This document shows, piece after piece, positions 50,400-58,500 of a DNA stretch of 64,000 nt (position 1 is its first letter; every line of letters starts with the position of its first letter). The translations under genes and the position numbers were made by a program. Source of the stretch: Streptomyces sp. NBC_00433 (GTDB lineage: Bacteria; Actinomycetota; Actinomycetes; Streptomycetales; Streptomycetaceae); contig CP107926.1 of assembly GCA_036015235.1 (NCBI GenBank), positions 3,228,001-3,292,000 of the forward strand. Reading direction: 5' to 3'. The notes beneath the pieces are model-generated. The model searched no databases and was not told the origin of the DNA. It was given only the letters and a program-made list of their open reading frames with translations.

Positions 50400-50495
50400 C
50401 TGCGGTACCGTTGATGCAACAGGGTCGCATCATTCTCCCGCGAGCGAATCCGAGCTGCGCGTCCTCGGCCGCGCCGTCACCAAGGAGTCCGTTTC

Positions 50496-51377
50496 ATGCG
50501 TATCTTCGTCACCGGTGCTTCCGGCTGGATCGGCTCAGCCGTCGTCCCCGAACTCGTCAACACCGGGCACCAGGTCCTCGGCCTGGCCCGCTCGGACGCC
50601 TCCGCGCATACGGTCGCCGCGAGGGGAGCGGAGGTGCTGCGCGGCGACCTGAACGACACCGATGTGCTGCGCGCGGGCGCCCTGGGCAGCGACGGCGTCA
50701 TCCACCTGGCCTTCGTCACTCCCAGCATGAGCGAGGCCGCGACGCGGACGGACGCCAAGGCCGTCGAGACGTTCGCCGCCGCCCTCGCCGGCTCCGGCAA
50801 GCCCCTGGTGATCTCCGGCGCCACGCTCGTGACACCCGGCCGGCCCGCGACCGAGCACGACGAACTCGTCGCGGCAGGACCCGTCGCCGCCCGCGTCGCC
50901 ACCATGCGGGCAGCGCTCGCAGCTGCAGAAACGGGCGTGCGCACCTCCCTGGTCATGCTGCCCCGCTCGGTCCACGGCGAGGGGGAGCGTCACGGCTTCG
51001 TCCCCCAACTCATCGCCACGGCCCGGACCAAGGGCGTCTGCGGCTACATCGGCGACGGCACCAGCCGCTGGCCCGCCGTCCACGTCAAGGACGCCGCGAC
51101 CCTCTACCGACTGGCCGTCGAGCAGGCACCCGCCGGCTCCGTCCTCAACGCCGTCGGCGACGACGGCGTGCCGGTCCGCGAGATCGCCGAAGCCATCGGC
51201 CGACACCTTGACCTACCCGCGCACTCTCTGCCCGCCGAGGAGTTCAGCGGGATGCTCGTGCGCCTCCTCAGCACCGACATGCCCGCCTCCAGCACCATCA
51301 CCCAGCAACTCCTGGGATGGAAGCCCATCCACCCCGGCCTCATCGAGGACATCGAACAAGGCCACTACTTCCTCTGA
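50496..51377 (+). CDS. NAD(P)-dependent epimerase/reductase (extended SDR)
   Basis: A 293-residue Rossmann enzyme of the NAD-dependent epimerase/dehydratase superfamily. The dinucleotide loop is FVTGASGWIGSAV. A canonical YxxxK is not obvious, so it may be an atypical SDR (NmrA-like or YwnB-like) rather than a classical epimerase; the segment RSVHGEGERHGFVPQL and WPAVHVKDAATLYRLA are typical of this subgroup. It is controlled by the divergent TetR protein and likely reduces or detoxifies the compound that TetR senses. The substrate is unknown. Confidence 0.8.
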   Translation: MRIFVTGASGWIGSAVVPELVNTGHQVLGLARSDASAHTVAARGAEVLRGDLNDTDVLRAGALGSDGVIHLAFVTPSMSEAATRTDAKAVETFAAALAGSGKPLVISGATLVTPGRPATEHDELVAAGPVAARVATMRAALAAAETGVRTSLVMLPRSVHGEGERHGFVPQLIATARTKGVCGYIGDGTSRWPAVHVKDAATLYRLAVEQAPAGSVLNAVGDDGVPVREIAEAIGRHLDLPAHSLPAEEFSGMLVRLLSTDMPASSTITQQLLGWKPIHPGLIEDIEQGHYFL

Positions 51378-51635
51378 CCGACTACAGACAGCAGGCGCGA
51401 GAAGCCGTCGTCCGCAGCGATCCCTTTGGGCGCCAGTTCGAGTGCGGTGACTCGGTCGCGTGATCTCCGGCCCCGACGTCCATGGAGGATGGACCTCGTG
51501 TCCAACTCGGGCACGGAGGGCTCCTCCCGCGCGCGGGCCATGGCTGCCTCCCAGCGATCCTGATGCCACAGATTGTGCGTGGCCACGCTCCCCGGAGTGG
51601 CGGTACGGGAGCGGGGGCGGAATCGGCCGTTGCCG
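51378..51635 (-). other. Gap with a possible gene remnant
   Basis: A minus-strand frame ending near 51365 reads protein-like (HNLWHQDRWEAAMARAREEP..., ...RDRVTALELAPKGIAADDG) but overlaps the reductase 3' end, and I see no start or ribosome site of its own. It may be the decayed C-terminus of an unknown gene. I see no other signal in this gap. Confidence 0.25.
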
Positions 51636-52871
51636 TCAGCGGGTCCGGGCGAGGTGGTGCTCGATGCGGGCGCGGACCGCGTCGGCGCGGGGGTCGGTGA
51701 AGGGGGTGAGGCAGGCGAGGGACTGGGTCCAGTGGGTGCGGGCCGGTTCGGGGTCGCGGGAGTGGAGGGCATCAGCCAAGTGGGCGAGGTCGAGGGCGTG
51801 TTCCCAGGCGTCGCCCAGGTCGGCGTGCACGGCGGCGGCGCGGCGGTGGAAGGCGGCGGCCTCGGTGAGGCGGTCGAGGGCTTCGTACGTCAGGCCGGCG
51901 CCTCGCCAGGCGAGGGCCTCGCGGTGGCGGTCGCCCAAGCGGCGGTGGAGGTCGGCAGAACGCTGGTAGGCGATCAGGGCGTCGCCGTACGCGGCCGTGA
52001 CGCGCTGGACGTCGCCGAGGGTGATCAGCCAGTACGCCTCCAGGGTGCGGTCGCGGAGGTCCGCCGCGATCACCAGGGCGTCGCGCACGGCCTGTTCGGC
52101 TTCGTCGGGTTCGCCGCACTCGATGTGCATCGCGGCCGCGATCCGCAGGGCGTTGCCCTCGCTCTGCCTGTTGCCGAGCGCCCGGTGGGCGGTGAGTGCC
52201 TGCTCGACCGCTTCGCGCGCGTCGGCCGCCGGGCCCGCGTTCAGGCAGGTCGAGGCGATGTTGGACAGCACGACAGCCGTCCAGTGCTCCTCACCCAGCT
52301 CGCGGAAGGTGGCCAGTGCCGAGTCGAAGCACGAGGTGGCGCTGTCCAACCGGCGTGCGCGCAGGTGGAGCAGGCCGATGAGGTTGAGGGCATGGGCCTC
52401 GTCCAGGGCGTTGCCCGAGTCCCGGCAGAGTTCAAGCGCCCGTGCGAGGCTGCGCAGGCCGTCGTCCAGCCGGTTCGCGGCGCGATAGGCCGTGCCCAGG
52501 CTGATCAGCAGCCGTATCCGGCCGCCCGTGTCGCCCTCGCGCTCGGCCGCCGCCAAGCCGACCCGGCCGATGTTCACCCAGTCGGCGCGGGAGGTGGACC
52601 GCGGCCAGGCATGCCACACAGTCTCGGCCAACTGCCAGGCGAGCCGGTCGAGTCCACCGGACACGGCCTCACGGACGAGGGGGTCGAAGGTGTGCTGTTC
52701 GCGCTCCGACCAGTCGGCCGCGCTGTCGCAGTCGGCGAAGGCCCTCGGGGTCGAGTCGGACCCGTCGAGGGTCAGGCGCCGCTCGGCGGGAGAGAGCCAG
52801 ACCATGGCCGCGTCAGCGGTGCGCAGGAAGGTGTCGATACGGCGGCGCAGGGCCGAGTCGGGCTCGGGCAT
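51636..52871 (-). CDS. Tetratricopeptide-repeat protein (orphan TPR module of NB-ARC-type regulators)
   Basis: A 411-residue helical protein with roughly seven TPR units (for example GLRSLARALELCRDSGNALD, LNLIGLLHLRARRLDSATSC and LTYEALDRLTEAAAFHRRAA). The N-terminal part (WLSPAERRLTLDGSDSTPRAFAD ... AWQLAETVWHAW) resembles the segment that follows the NB-ARC ATPase in AfsR-like regulators, but the DNA-binding and ATPase parts are absent, so it may be a stand-alone adaptor. It is coupled to the ATPase gene by TGATG at 52869-52873. A protein-protein interaction role in the WhiJ-type locus is inferred. Confidence 0.75.
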   Translation of the reverse strand: MPEPDSALRRRIDTFLRTADAAMVWLSPAERRLTLDGSDSTPRAFADCDSAADWSEREQHTFDPLVREAVSGGLDRLAWQLAETVWHAWPRSTSRADWVNIGRVGLAAAEREGDTGGRIRLLISLGTAYRAANRLDDGLRSLARALELCRDSGNALDEAHALNLIGLLHLRARRLDSATSCFDSALATFRELGEEHWTAVVLSNIASTCLNAGPAADAREAVEQALTAHRALGNRQSEGNALRIAAAMHIECGEPDEAEQAVRDALVIAADLRDRTLEAYWLITLGDVQRVTAAYGDALIAYQRSADLHRRLGDRHREALAWRGAGLTYEALDRLTEAAAFHRRAAAVHADLGDAWEHALDLAHLADALHSRDPEPARTHWTQSLACLTPFTDPRADAVRARIEHHLARTR

Positions 52872-53338
52872 CAGGCGCGGCCTCCGTCCAGGCGCGCGGG
52901 CAGGTCGAGTTCGGCCCTGACGGTCTTGCCGACCGGGTCGCGGTCGAGCACCGCCCAGCGGTCCGCCACCGCCTCGACCAGCAGCAGTCCCCGCCCGGAC
53001 TCCGCGAGCGCCCCGGGCGGTGCCAGGTCGCCGGGGCCGGGGGGACGGCGTTCGGTCCGGGTGTCGGAGACCTCGATACGCAGCGTCGCCCGGCGGAGCA
53101 CGAGCCGCAGCTCGAAGTCCCGCCCGGACACGCAGCCATGGGTCACGGCGTTGGCCGCCAACTCGGCCACGACCGTCTCGGCGGCGTCGAAGGCGGAGGT
53201 CCCGTACGGGATTCCCCAGGTGCTCAACTGGTGCAGCGCCAGGTGCCGCGCGAGCCGGGCACCACGCCGAGTGGAACTGAACTGCTGGCGGAACTCACCC
53301 TCGGCACACGGCAGTTGCTGGGTGGCAGGAGTTGTCAT
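52871..53338 (-). CDS. Anti-sigma-factor-like ATP-binding protein (HATPase, RsbW-type)
   Basis: A 155-residue histidine-kinase-like ATPase domain without a kinase partner domain. The N box is VVAELAANAVTHG, the G1 region VSDTRTERRPPG and the G2 region SGRGLLLVEAVADRW. Such proteins act as anti-sigma factors or switch kinases in Streptomyces and are typical companions of WhiJ and DUF397 genes. The start ATG (53336-53338) is chosen to begin at the conserved fold; upstream codons would overlap the divergent promoter. It is transcribed away from the XRE gene, sharing the palindromic operator region. Confidence 0.82.
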   Translation of the reverse strand: MTTPATQQLPCAEGEFRQQFSSTRRGARLARHLALHQLSTWGIPYGTSAFDAAETVVAELAANAVTHGCVSGRDFELRLVLRRATLRIEVSDTRTERRPPGPGDLAPPGALAESGRGLLLVEAVADRWAVLDRDPVGKTVRAELDLPARLDGGRA

Positions 53339-53386
53339 GCTGCCCAATCTGACCTGCGCGAACACCCTCCTGCCAGCACCGCGCTT

Positions 53387-53407
53387 TGTACGCTGCGCGA
53401 GCGTACA
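53387..53407. promoter_or_regulatory. Inverted repeat in the divergent promoter of the second WhiJ-type locus
   Basis: The arms TGTACGCT and AGCGTACA enclose GCGCG. A GTGGACAGTACACATCACCG block follows downstream. Both match the elements before the first locus (10737-10761 and just downstream), so the sites probably bind the same regulators. Confidence 0.7.
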
Positions 53408-53496
53408 CACACCAAGGGTGGACAGTACACATCACCGAGGGTGAGCATGTACTACGGCGGTAGTAACACCCAGGGCGAGTGCGCGGGAGGTGGCCG

Positions 53497-54348
53497 ATGA
53501 CGGCCAACGGTACGGGCGGCGGCGGTACGGGCGCGGGCGGCGAGCCCGAGCCCTCCGACAGTTTGCGGACGTTCGGCGCGTTCGTCCAGGCCTTACGCGA
53601 GCACGCCGGCTTGAGCCGGGAGGAGTTCGGCGGCCTCGTCGGCCTGTCCAAACACACGGTGACCTCGATCGAGGTCGGCCGCCGCATGCCGGACCCGGAC
53701 TTCGTGGAGCGGGCCGAGCCGTTGCTCGGCAACACGGGGGCGTTGCGGAACGCGGTACGGCACATTGCCCGCAGCCCGGGGTTGGCCACCTGGTTCCGCC
53801 AGTGGGCGAAGAAGGAGAAGACGGCAATCACCTTGTGCACGTACGAGTGCCGCGTGATCCCGGGCCTCCTCCAGACGGAGGCGTACGCTCGCGCGTTGTT
53901 CGAGAGGCGTCTGCCGCCGCTGAGCGACGAGGAGATCGAGGATCAATGGGCGGCGCGTGCCAAGCGACAGCAACTGCTCCGGGAACGCCCGAACACGGCG
54001 TTCAGTTTCGTACTCGATGAGCACCTGTTTCTCCGCCGGACGGGCGGGCGCGAGATCACGCTAGAGCTGATCGAGCATGTGCTTGAGGTCGGCGAGCGGC
54101 GGAACGTCGAGATCCAGATCCTGCCCTTGACCAGCGGCGTACATCCTGGACTCGACGGACCTGTCGTGTTGCAGGAGACTCCCGAGAACCGGTGGTTCGC
54201 CTATGGCGAGGGCCAGGAGACCGGCCAGCTCATCTCCGATGCCAAAGTCGTCAGCGTGCTCCAACAGCGGTATGCAAAACTGCGCTCGCAGGCCCTCACC
54301 CCCGAGGAGTCCAGGAGCCTGCTGTTGCGACTGCGAGGAGAGCTATGA
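53497..54348 (+). CDS. WhiJ-type XRE-family regulator, paralogue 2
   Basis: A 283-residue protein with the same order as the gene at 10848: a Gly-rich leader, XRE helix-turn-helix (LREHAGLSREEFGGLVGLSK, HTVTSIEVGRRMP) and DUF5753 (YECRVIPGLLQTEAYARALF). The last 50 residues are almost identical to paralogue 1 (TPENRWFAYGEGQE, QQRYAKLRSQALTPEESR). GGGAGG lies 6 nt before ATG 53497. A TTA codon (53593-53595) in the HTH-coding part predicts bldA dependence. The stop overlaps the DUF397 ATG. With the divergent ATPase this is the standard WhiJ-type cluster. Confidence 0.88.
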   Translation: MTANGTGGGGTGAGGEPEPSDSLRTFGAFVQALREHAGLSREEFGGLVGLSKHTVTSIEVGRRMPDPDFVERAEPLLGNTGALRNAVRHIARSPGLATWFRQWAKKEKTAITLCTYECRVIPGLLQTEAYARALFERRLPPLSDEEIEDQWAARAKRQQLLRERPNTAFSFVLDEHLFLRRTGGREITLELIEHVLEVGERRNVEIQILPLTSGVHPGLDGPVVLQETPENRWFAYGEGQETGQLISDAKVVSVLQQRYAKLRSQALTPEESRSLLLRLRGEL

Positions 54349-54590
54349 GCACCCCCGAACTGGCCTGGTTCAAGAGCAGCTACAGCGGCAGCTCCGGTGA
54401 CAACTGCATCGAGGTCGCCCTCTCCTGGCACAAGTCCAGCCACAGCAGCGGCCAGGGCGACGACTGCGTCGAGGTCGCGACGTGCCCCGAGGTCGTCCAC
54501 GTCCGCGACTCCAAGGACAAGGAAGGCCCCCAGCTGGCCTTCTCCCCCACCGAGTGGTCGACCTTCATCGCCTACGCCAGCGCGCTCTGA
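54345..54590 (+). CDS. DUF397 protein with a duplicated N-terminal motif
   Basis: An 81-residue DUF397 partner, coupled to the regulator by ATGA. The KSSYSG..GDNCIEVA motif occurs twice (near residues 9-25 and 28-46), against three copies in the paralogue at 11717. The shared C-terminus VHVRDSKDKEGPQLAF-SPTEW is nearly identical. The difference in motif number between two otherwise near-identical proteins shows that the repeat is evolving by gain or loss of units. Confidence 0.85.
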   Translation: MSTPELAWFKSSYSGSSGDNCIEVALSWHKSSHSSGQGDDCVEVATCPEVVHVRDSKDKEGPQLAFSPTEWSTFIAYASAL

Positions 54591-54609
54591 TCCCGGCAGG
54601 GCACGGTGC

Positions 54610-54801
54610 TCAGCCGTGCCACTGCTGCGTAGCACCGGCGTAGCAGTCGTACCGCACCAGCGTGGTGCTGTTGCTGTGGCTCCACTGCGCGTCCAAGCAC
54701 TTGCCGCTGTCCAGGTTCGTGATCCCCCAGCCGCCACCGGCCACCCGGGGCACCTCCCGGGCCGGGGGCCGGGGGCACCCGTCCACGTGCGGCCACGACA
54801 C
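54610..54801 (-). pseudogene. Remnant of a ricin-type lectin domain
   Basis: About 40 sensible residues (GWGITNLDSGKCLDAQW, then DCYAGATQQWHG) match the last repeat of a ricin B / CBM13 beta-trefoil, including the Q-x-W motif, and end in a proper stop. Upstream of this the frame becomes Pro/Arg-rich nonsense. It looks like the 3' end of a lost secreted hydrolase or lectin, left beside the DUF397 gene. Confidence 0.6.
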
Positions 54802-54812
54802 CCGGGTCGCAC

Positions 54813-55403
54813 CTACAGCATGGCGCCGAGCTGCTGGTCATCAAGGGGGTGCATGGTCGCCGCGATGGCTTTGAAGTCCGGGTCGGTCCAGTCGTCGTAG
54901 GTCGTCAGGACCAGCATGACCCCGTCGCGGCGCTCGGCGTAGCCTGTCCAGGGGTCGCCCTCGTGCGGGTGGGAGACGAAGCGCCATGCCCCTGTGCCGG
55001 CCGGCGTGCAGGTGGCTGGTGCGAAATCGGTGCCGCCGTAGGTGCTGGGGTCCGGGTGGTATCCGCCGGTGTCCGATATCAGATAGGGCACTGCCGCGCA
55101 GGGGCTGGTTCCCGCCGGTACCACGAGCGCGATGGCACCCATGTCGGAGTCGTCACCGGGGAATTTCAGCACCGTACGGAATCCGTGCGCGTCCCCTTCG
55201 ACCCTGCTCACCTTGGTTCCCGGCCAGTTGACCGTCCGCAGGAGGGAGCGGTCGACGGCAACGTGGGAGCGCCGCCAATCGGCGGCTGAGGCACCCGGGT
55301 CGCTGCCGGCGCAGGCGTTGAGGACCAGCACGGCGAGACCCGTGGCAGCCAGCGCCGTGAACCGTGAACCGCGAGTCGCGAATGGGACGGTGGTCTTCCG
55401 CAT
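54813..55403 (-). CDS. Small lipoprotein, candidate immunity protein of the RHS toxin
   Basis: A 196-residue protein with a lipoprotein signal (TGLAVLVLNACAGS, Cys near 31). The mature part contains two Cys (SPCAAVPYLI and PATCTPAG) that may form a disulphide and a Trp-rich C-terminal half (WRFVSHPHEGDPWTGYAERRDG). I do not recognise a named family. It lies 174 bp downstream of the RHS-phospholipase gene on the same strand, the usual place for an immunity gene, and would sit on the outer membrane face where an exported phospholipase acts. That role is inference. Confidence 0.65.
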   Translation of the reverse strand: MRKTTVPFATRGSRFTALAATGLAVLVLNACAGSDPGASAADWRRSHVAVDRSLLRTVNWPGTKVSRVEGDAHGFRTVLKFPGDDSDMGAIALVVPAGTSPCAAVPYLISDTGGYHPDPSTYGGTDFAPATCTPAGTGAWRFVSHPHEGDPWTGYAERRDGVMLVLTTYDDWTDPDFKAIAATMHPLDDQQLGAML

Positions 55404-55577
55404 GTCCTGCGGCCCTCCGGTCGGCTGATCGTTGAGTTCTCATGGTGACCCGCACCCGTCGCACGCGCATGAGTACGGATACTCAATGGCTGCGGGAGTC
55501 CGGGCGGCAGGACCGATGTCCCGCCGCCCGGACTCCCTCATGGCTCGCTCCGCCGTGTGGCTACCGCCCCTCGGCGG

Positions 55578-58500
55578 TCAATGGCCGTAGCGCTTTACCG
55601 CCTGGTAGTAGATGTTGGCCCACATCTGGCACCACGGATGACCGCCGAGGAACGCCTTGCTGCAGATGTGGTTCATGTCCTTGTGGAAGTTGTTGTCGAT
55701 CCTTGCCTTGCCTGCCTTGGTGAACCGGCGCTGCTTCTTGTAGTTGCGGTAGCCGAAGTCGTGGCGCTGGCAGGCGTGCAGGAAGTGGTAGCCACCTGGG
55801 CTGTTCCGGCTGTAGATGTACGAGTACGGGTTCGAGCATCCGTCGCTGTCCCACACGATTCCTCGCGACTTGCCGAGTTTGTCGCTCCGCGCGGAGAGGA
55901 AGGTCTCCAGGGAGACGTGGAGCAGCCAGTAGTCGGTCTCCTGCGCCACTGTCATGCCTCCGCCCTCGGAAGGGCGGGACATCGGCTCGATGGTGAGGCC
56001 GGTCCCGGTGCAACCGGGGCAGGCTGTCAGTTGGGTGGATGTTCCCGCGACCTGGATGCCGACGGCGTCGATGGGATTGGTGGCGGTCTGGCTCAGGTCG
56101 CTGCCGGCGGTGTCGATCACGGTGACGGCCTGGCTGCTGACGTCGAACTGGACCGTGGCGCCGGAAGCTGTTCCGAGGTTCAGTGTCACAGCTGTGCCGT
56201 TGACGGTTGCGATGCCGTCGAGGTCACCCGCGTCAGCTTGGAGGGTCCTGATGACATCGCCGGACGCGTCGGCGCTCCACGCGACGGCGTCGTCACCGTC
56301 GGCGGAGTAGTGAAAGGTATTGGTGGCGGTGGTGGTCCAGGCGCCGGAGGCATGGGACTGCACCGTAGCCGTGAGGTTGCGTCCCTGCGGGTCCAGCGTC
56401 CACGTCTGCCGACCGGTTGCCAGGGTCTGTGAGGCCAGGGTCCCCTCGGCGAAGTAGGTCTGGCTCAGTCCGTCGGGGGTTGCGGTGAGCTGGTCGAGAT
56501 TGTCGTAGGCGTATCCGGCGTCGACGATCCGGCCGGCCGAGTCGTAGGTGTGTGTCCCCGTCTGGGTGATCGTGGTCGGGCAGGGTGCGCCGTCGGCTGA
56601 TGTCGCTGAACCTTCGGTCAGCCGACTGCCGTTGGCGTTGAGGGTGAAGTGGTAAGCGGTGCAGTCGCCGTCAGCGCCTCGCACGGTGGCGTCGGTCAGC
56701 AGCCCGGCCGGGTTGTAACTGCGGACGATGTCGGAGAGGGCGCTGTCCTCGGCGGTGTCGCCACGGACGGTGTTGCCCGTCTGATCGGACAGCAGTGTGG
56801 TGCCGTTCAGGTCGTAGCTGCGTGAGGACGCGGTTCCGTCGGTGTTCCAGGTCTGCGTCATGGTGATGCCGCCGGGCAGCGTCTGGCCGATGACCTGGCC
56901 GTCGTCGTCGTAGCTCACGCCGAAAGTGCCGGCGACGCTGTCAGTGACCTGGGTCGCCCTGCCGTGGCTGTCGTAGCCGTAGCTCAGGTAGCCGACGGGA
57001 GTGTCGCGCCGGGTGACCCGGTCGAGGATGTCGTAGCTGTTGGTGGTGACGGCGCCGGTGGCGTCGGCGAAGGTGAGGACTCGGCCCAGTTGGTCGTAGA
57101 CGGTGGAGGTGCTCTGCCCGTCGGCGGTGACGCTGGTCTGACGGCCTGTCGACGCGTCGTAACCGGTGGTCCGCGTCGCGACGGCACTGCCGAGATCGGC
57201 GGTCACGGAGGTGCTGGTGGCGCGTCCGGCGGAGTCGTAGTTGTCGGTGGTGGTGCGCGTGGAGCCGTTTGCCGTGACGGTCGTGACAGCCGGGTCGCCG
57301 TAGCGGTTGTAGGTGTAGGTGGTGGTCGGCAACTGCGTCGGGTTGCCGTTGCTGCCGGTGGCTGGGGCTGCCGGCACACTCTGGCACGTCCAGTCGGCCC
57401 ACTCGGGATGGCCGCCGCAGGTTCCGGTTCCGGTGGCCGTGTAGTACGTGGTCAGGTAGGTGGAGGCGTCGGAGCCGTTGGACGCGCTGCCGGAGTGCGA
57501 GATCGGCAGGTGGGTGTTGGCGCTGTACGCGGTGGTCGTCAGCAGCGTGCCGGTGGAGGACTTGAGGCCTTGGCCCGTGGCCAGGTCGTCGACCTCGACA
57601 GTGGTCTGGCTGTCGGCCGCCGCGGTGTATCCGGGAATGGCGGCACTGCTGGTCGACGTGGTCGTCACGGTGCCCGCGGCGGTGTCGGTGCTGACGCTGA
57701 CCACCGTGCGCGTGCGGGCGGCGACCGCGGATCCCGCCGGCAGCGCCGGCAGAGAGCCGTCGGCGGCGACAGGGTTGCCGAGGACGACGGTGTTGAGCGA
57801 GCCGAGGCTCTCCATCTCCTGTGAGCCGTCAGCACCGTAGGTGGTGGTGTCGCTCAGCGCCTGCGCACGGTCGGCGGTGCTCGCGTCGGACAGTCCGAGT
57901 TCGGACAGTCGGGCAGCGGCACCGGCCCCCTGGCCGAGTGCCAGGGCTCGGTTGGCGGCCGTCAGCGTGCGCGTGGTGTTGCCGAACCGGTCGTACGCGG
58001 TCGCGTCGATCGCGCCTCCGGGCAGCGCGGTGTTGACCAGGCGCCCGTTGCCGTCCAGATAGAAGACAGCGGCACCGTCGTAGTCGCCGGCGGCCAGGGC
58101 GGCTCCGTCGTTGGAACCGGGTGAGGTGCCGGCGGGGAAGAGGGCGGCGGCCTGGTCGGGGGCCGGTGCCTGTCCCCAGGTCGCCACCGTAGTGGTGTCC
58201 ATCGGGTACGGCGCGGCGGTGCCGCTCAGAGGTACGGAGTAGACCACCCGGGTGGTCGCCGTGCCGTTGACGGTGCTGGGAGTCCCCGCCTGCAAGGCGG
58301 AACGGGAGGCGGCAAGGAGCATCCCGCCGCTCGCGGTGGCCGCGCTGCCCGCTTTGCCGTAGGTGAAGGCCCACGGCAGTTCACCGGGAGGCGTCAGGGT
58401 GATGACCCGGCCGTCGCTGTCGTAGCCGTAGCTGGTCTTGAGCGCGGGGCTGATCCGTGGATCCCATACTTGCCGCAGTCGTCCGGCGTCGTCGTACGCG

